Below are positions 43,358 through 43,363 of a stretch of DNA of 43,363 nt, one piece after another (position 1 is the first letter of the stretch; each line of letters opens with the position of its first letter). Position numbers and translations under genes: made by a program. The notes under the pieces are model-generated. The model saw only the letters and a list, made by a program, of their open reading frames with translations, was not told where the DNA came from and did not search any database. Location: the NCBI RefSeq assembly GCF_003947435.1, contig NZ_RCOS01000099.1, positions 1-43,363 on the forward strand. The letters run 5' to 3'. This DNA comes from Candidatus Methanodesulfokora washburnensis. GTDB lineage: Archaea > Korarchaeota > Korarchaeia > Korarchaeales > Korarchaeaceae.

Positions 43358-43363
43358 CAAGAT

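Overview
The window is archaeal chromosome, most likely from a thermophilic member of the TACK branch. My best guess is a Korarchaeia-like organism, but the sequence alone does not prove that. The supporting markers are glycerol-1-phosphate dehydrogenase (archaeal lipid backbone), archaeal-type ThrRS, MetRS and GluRS, a TIP49/RuvB-like ATPase, a Cdc48-type AAA ATPase, a tRNA-Tyr with C1-G72 and an intron in a canonical bulge-helix-bulge, and TATA boxes about 25 bases before start codons (leaderless genes) throughout. No CRISPR array, rRNA gene, prophage or integrase was seen.

Layout. 1-940: the 3' end of a Cdc48-like gene, then tRNA-Asn. 941-1336: a degenerate TnpB-derived element in front of a nicotinate phosphoribosyltransferase. 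2547-6472: a minus-strand block of ThrRS, mevalonate kinase and G1P dehydrogenase (translation plus archaeal lipid synthesis). 6618-9522: an anchored extracytoplasmic protein, MetRS, FAD synthase RibL and a divergent DHH phosphoesterase. 10460-12664: a membrane protein and a transglutaminase-like protein transcribed behind tRNA-Tyr. 12719-15369: anaerobic ribonucleotide reductase NrdD plus activase NrdG behind a perfect 19-bp palindrome. 15412-17981: a Trm112-like zinc protein, two HAD hydrolases, a Cys-rich small protein and a membrane-anchored winged-helix regulator. 18206-20234: a DUF1512-like protein, a membrane zinc-ribbon protein and a Nudix hydrolase in one run. 20382-21910: a second TnpB-derived element, then a divergent HisD homologue. 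21925-28246: an RNase HIII-like protein and a secreted membrane protein (minus), then an ABC exporter and an NfnAB/SudAB-type flavin oxidoreductase pair (plus). 28302-32732: GluRS and a large beta-propeller membrane protein with a coiled-coil tail. 32805-35109: an RlmI-like methyltransferase and a proline dipeptidase. 35249-36460: a full-length TnpB element. 36484-40959: a stand-alone RAM protein, a universal-stress-like protein, TIP49, and an amino-acid permease fused to a stress-like domain with its Lrp regulator. 41094-43189: a metallo-beta-lactamase-fold hydrolase, a CopG regulator and a saccharopine-dehydrogenase-like protein.

The most interesting signal is a small mobile family. One complete TnpB element (no TnpA) shares its ends with two roughly 210-bp derivatives. 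These carry the same internal deletion junctions as each other and a left arm that the full copy lacks, so they look like an independently propagated non-autonomous family that keeps the omega-RNA-like 3' hairpin. All three lie in the same orientation just upstream of a gene, and in two cases the right end itself contains the TATA box at leaderless distance. A second theme is compact regulation: three divergent gene pairs share a single central TATA box in a 47-48 base gap. Several enzymes (HisD-like, ThrRS, TIP49, one HAD protein, RNase HIII-like) have substitutions or truncations at positions normally important for function.
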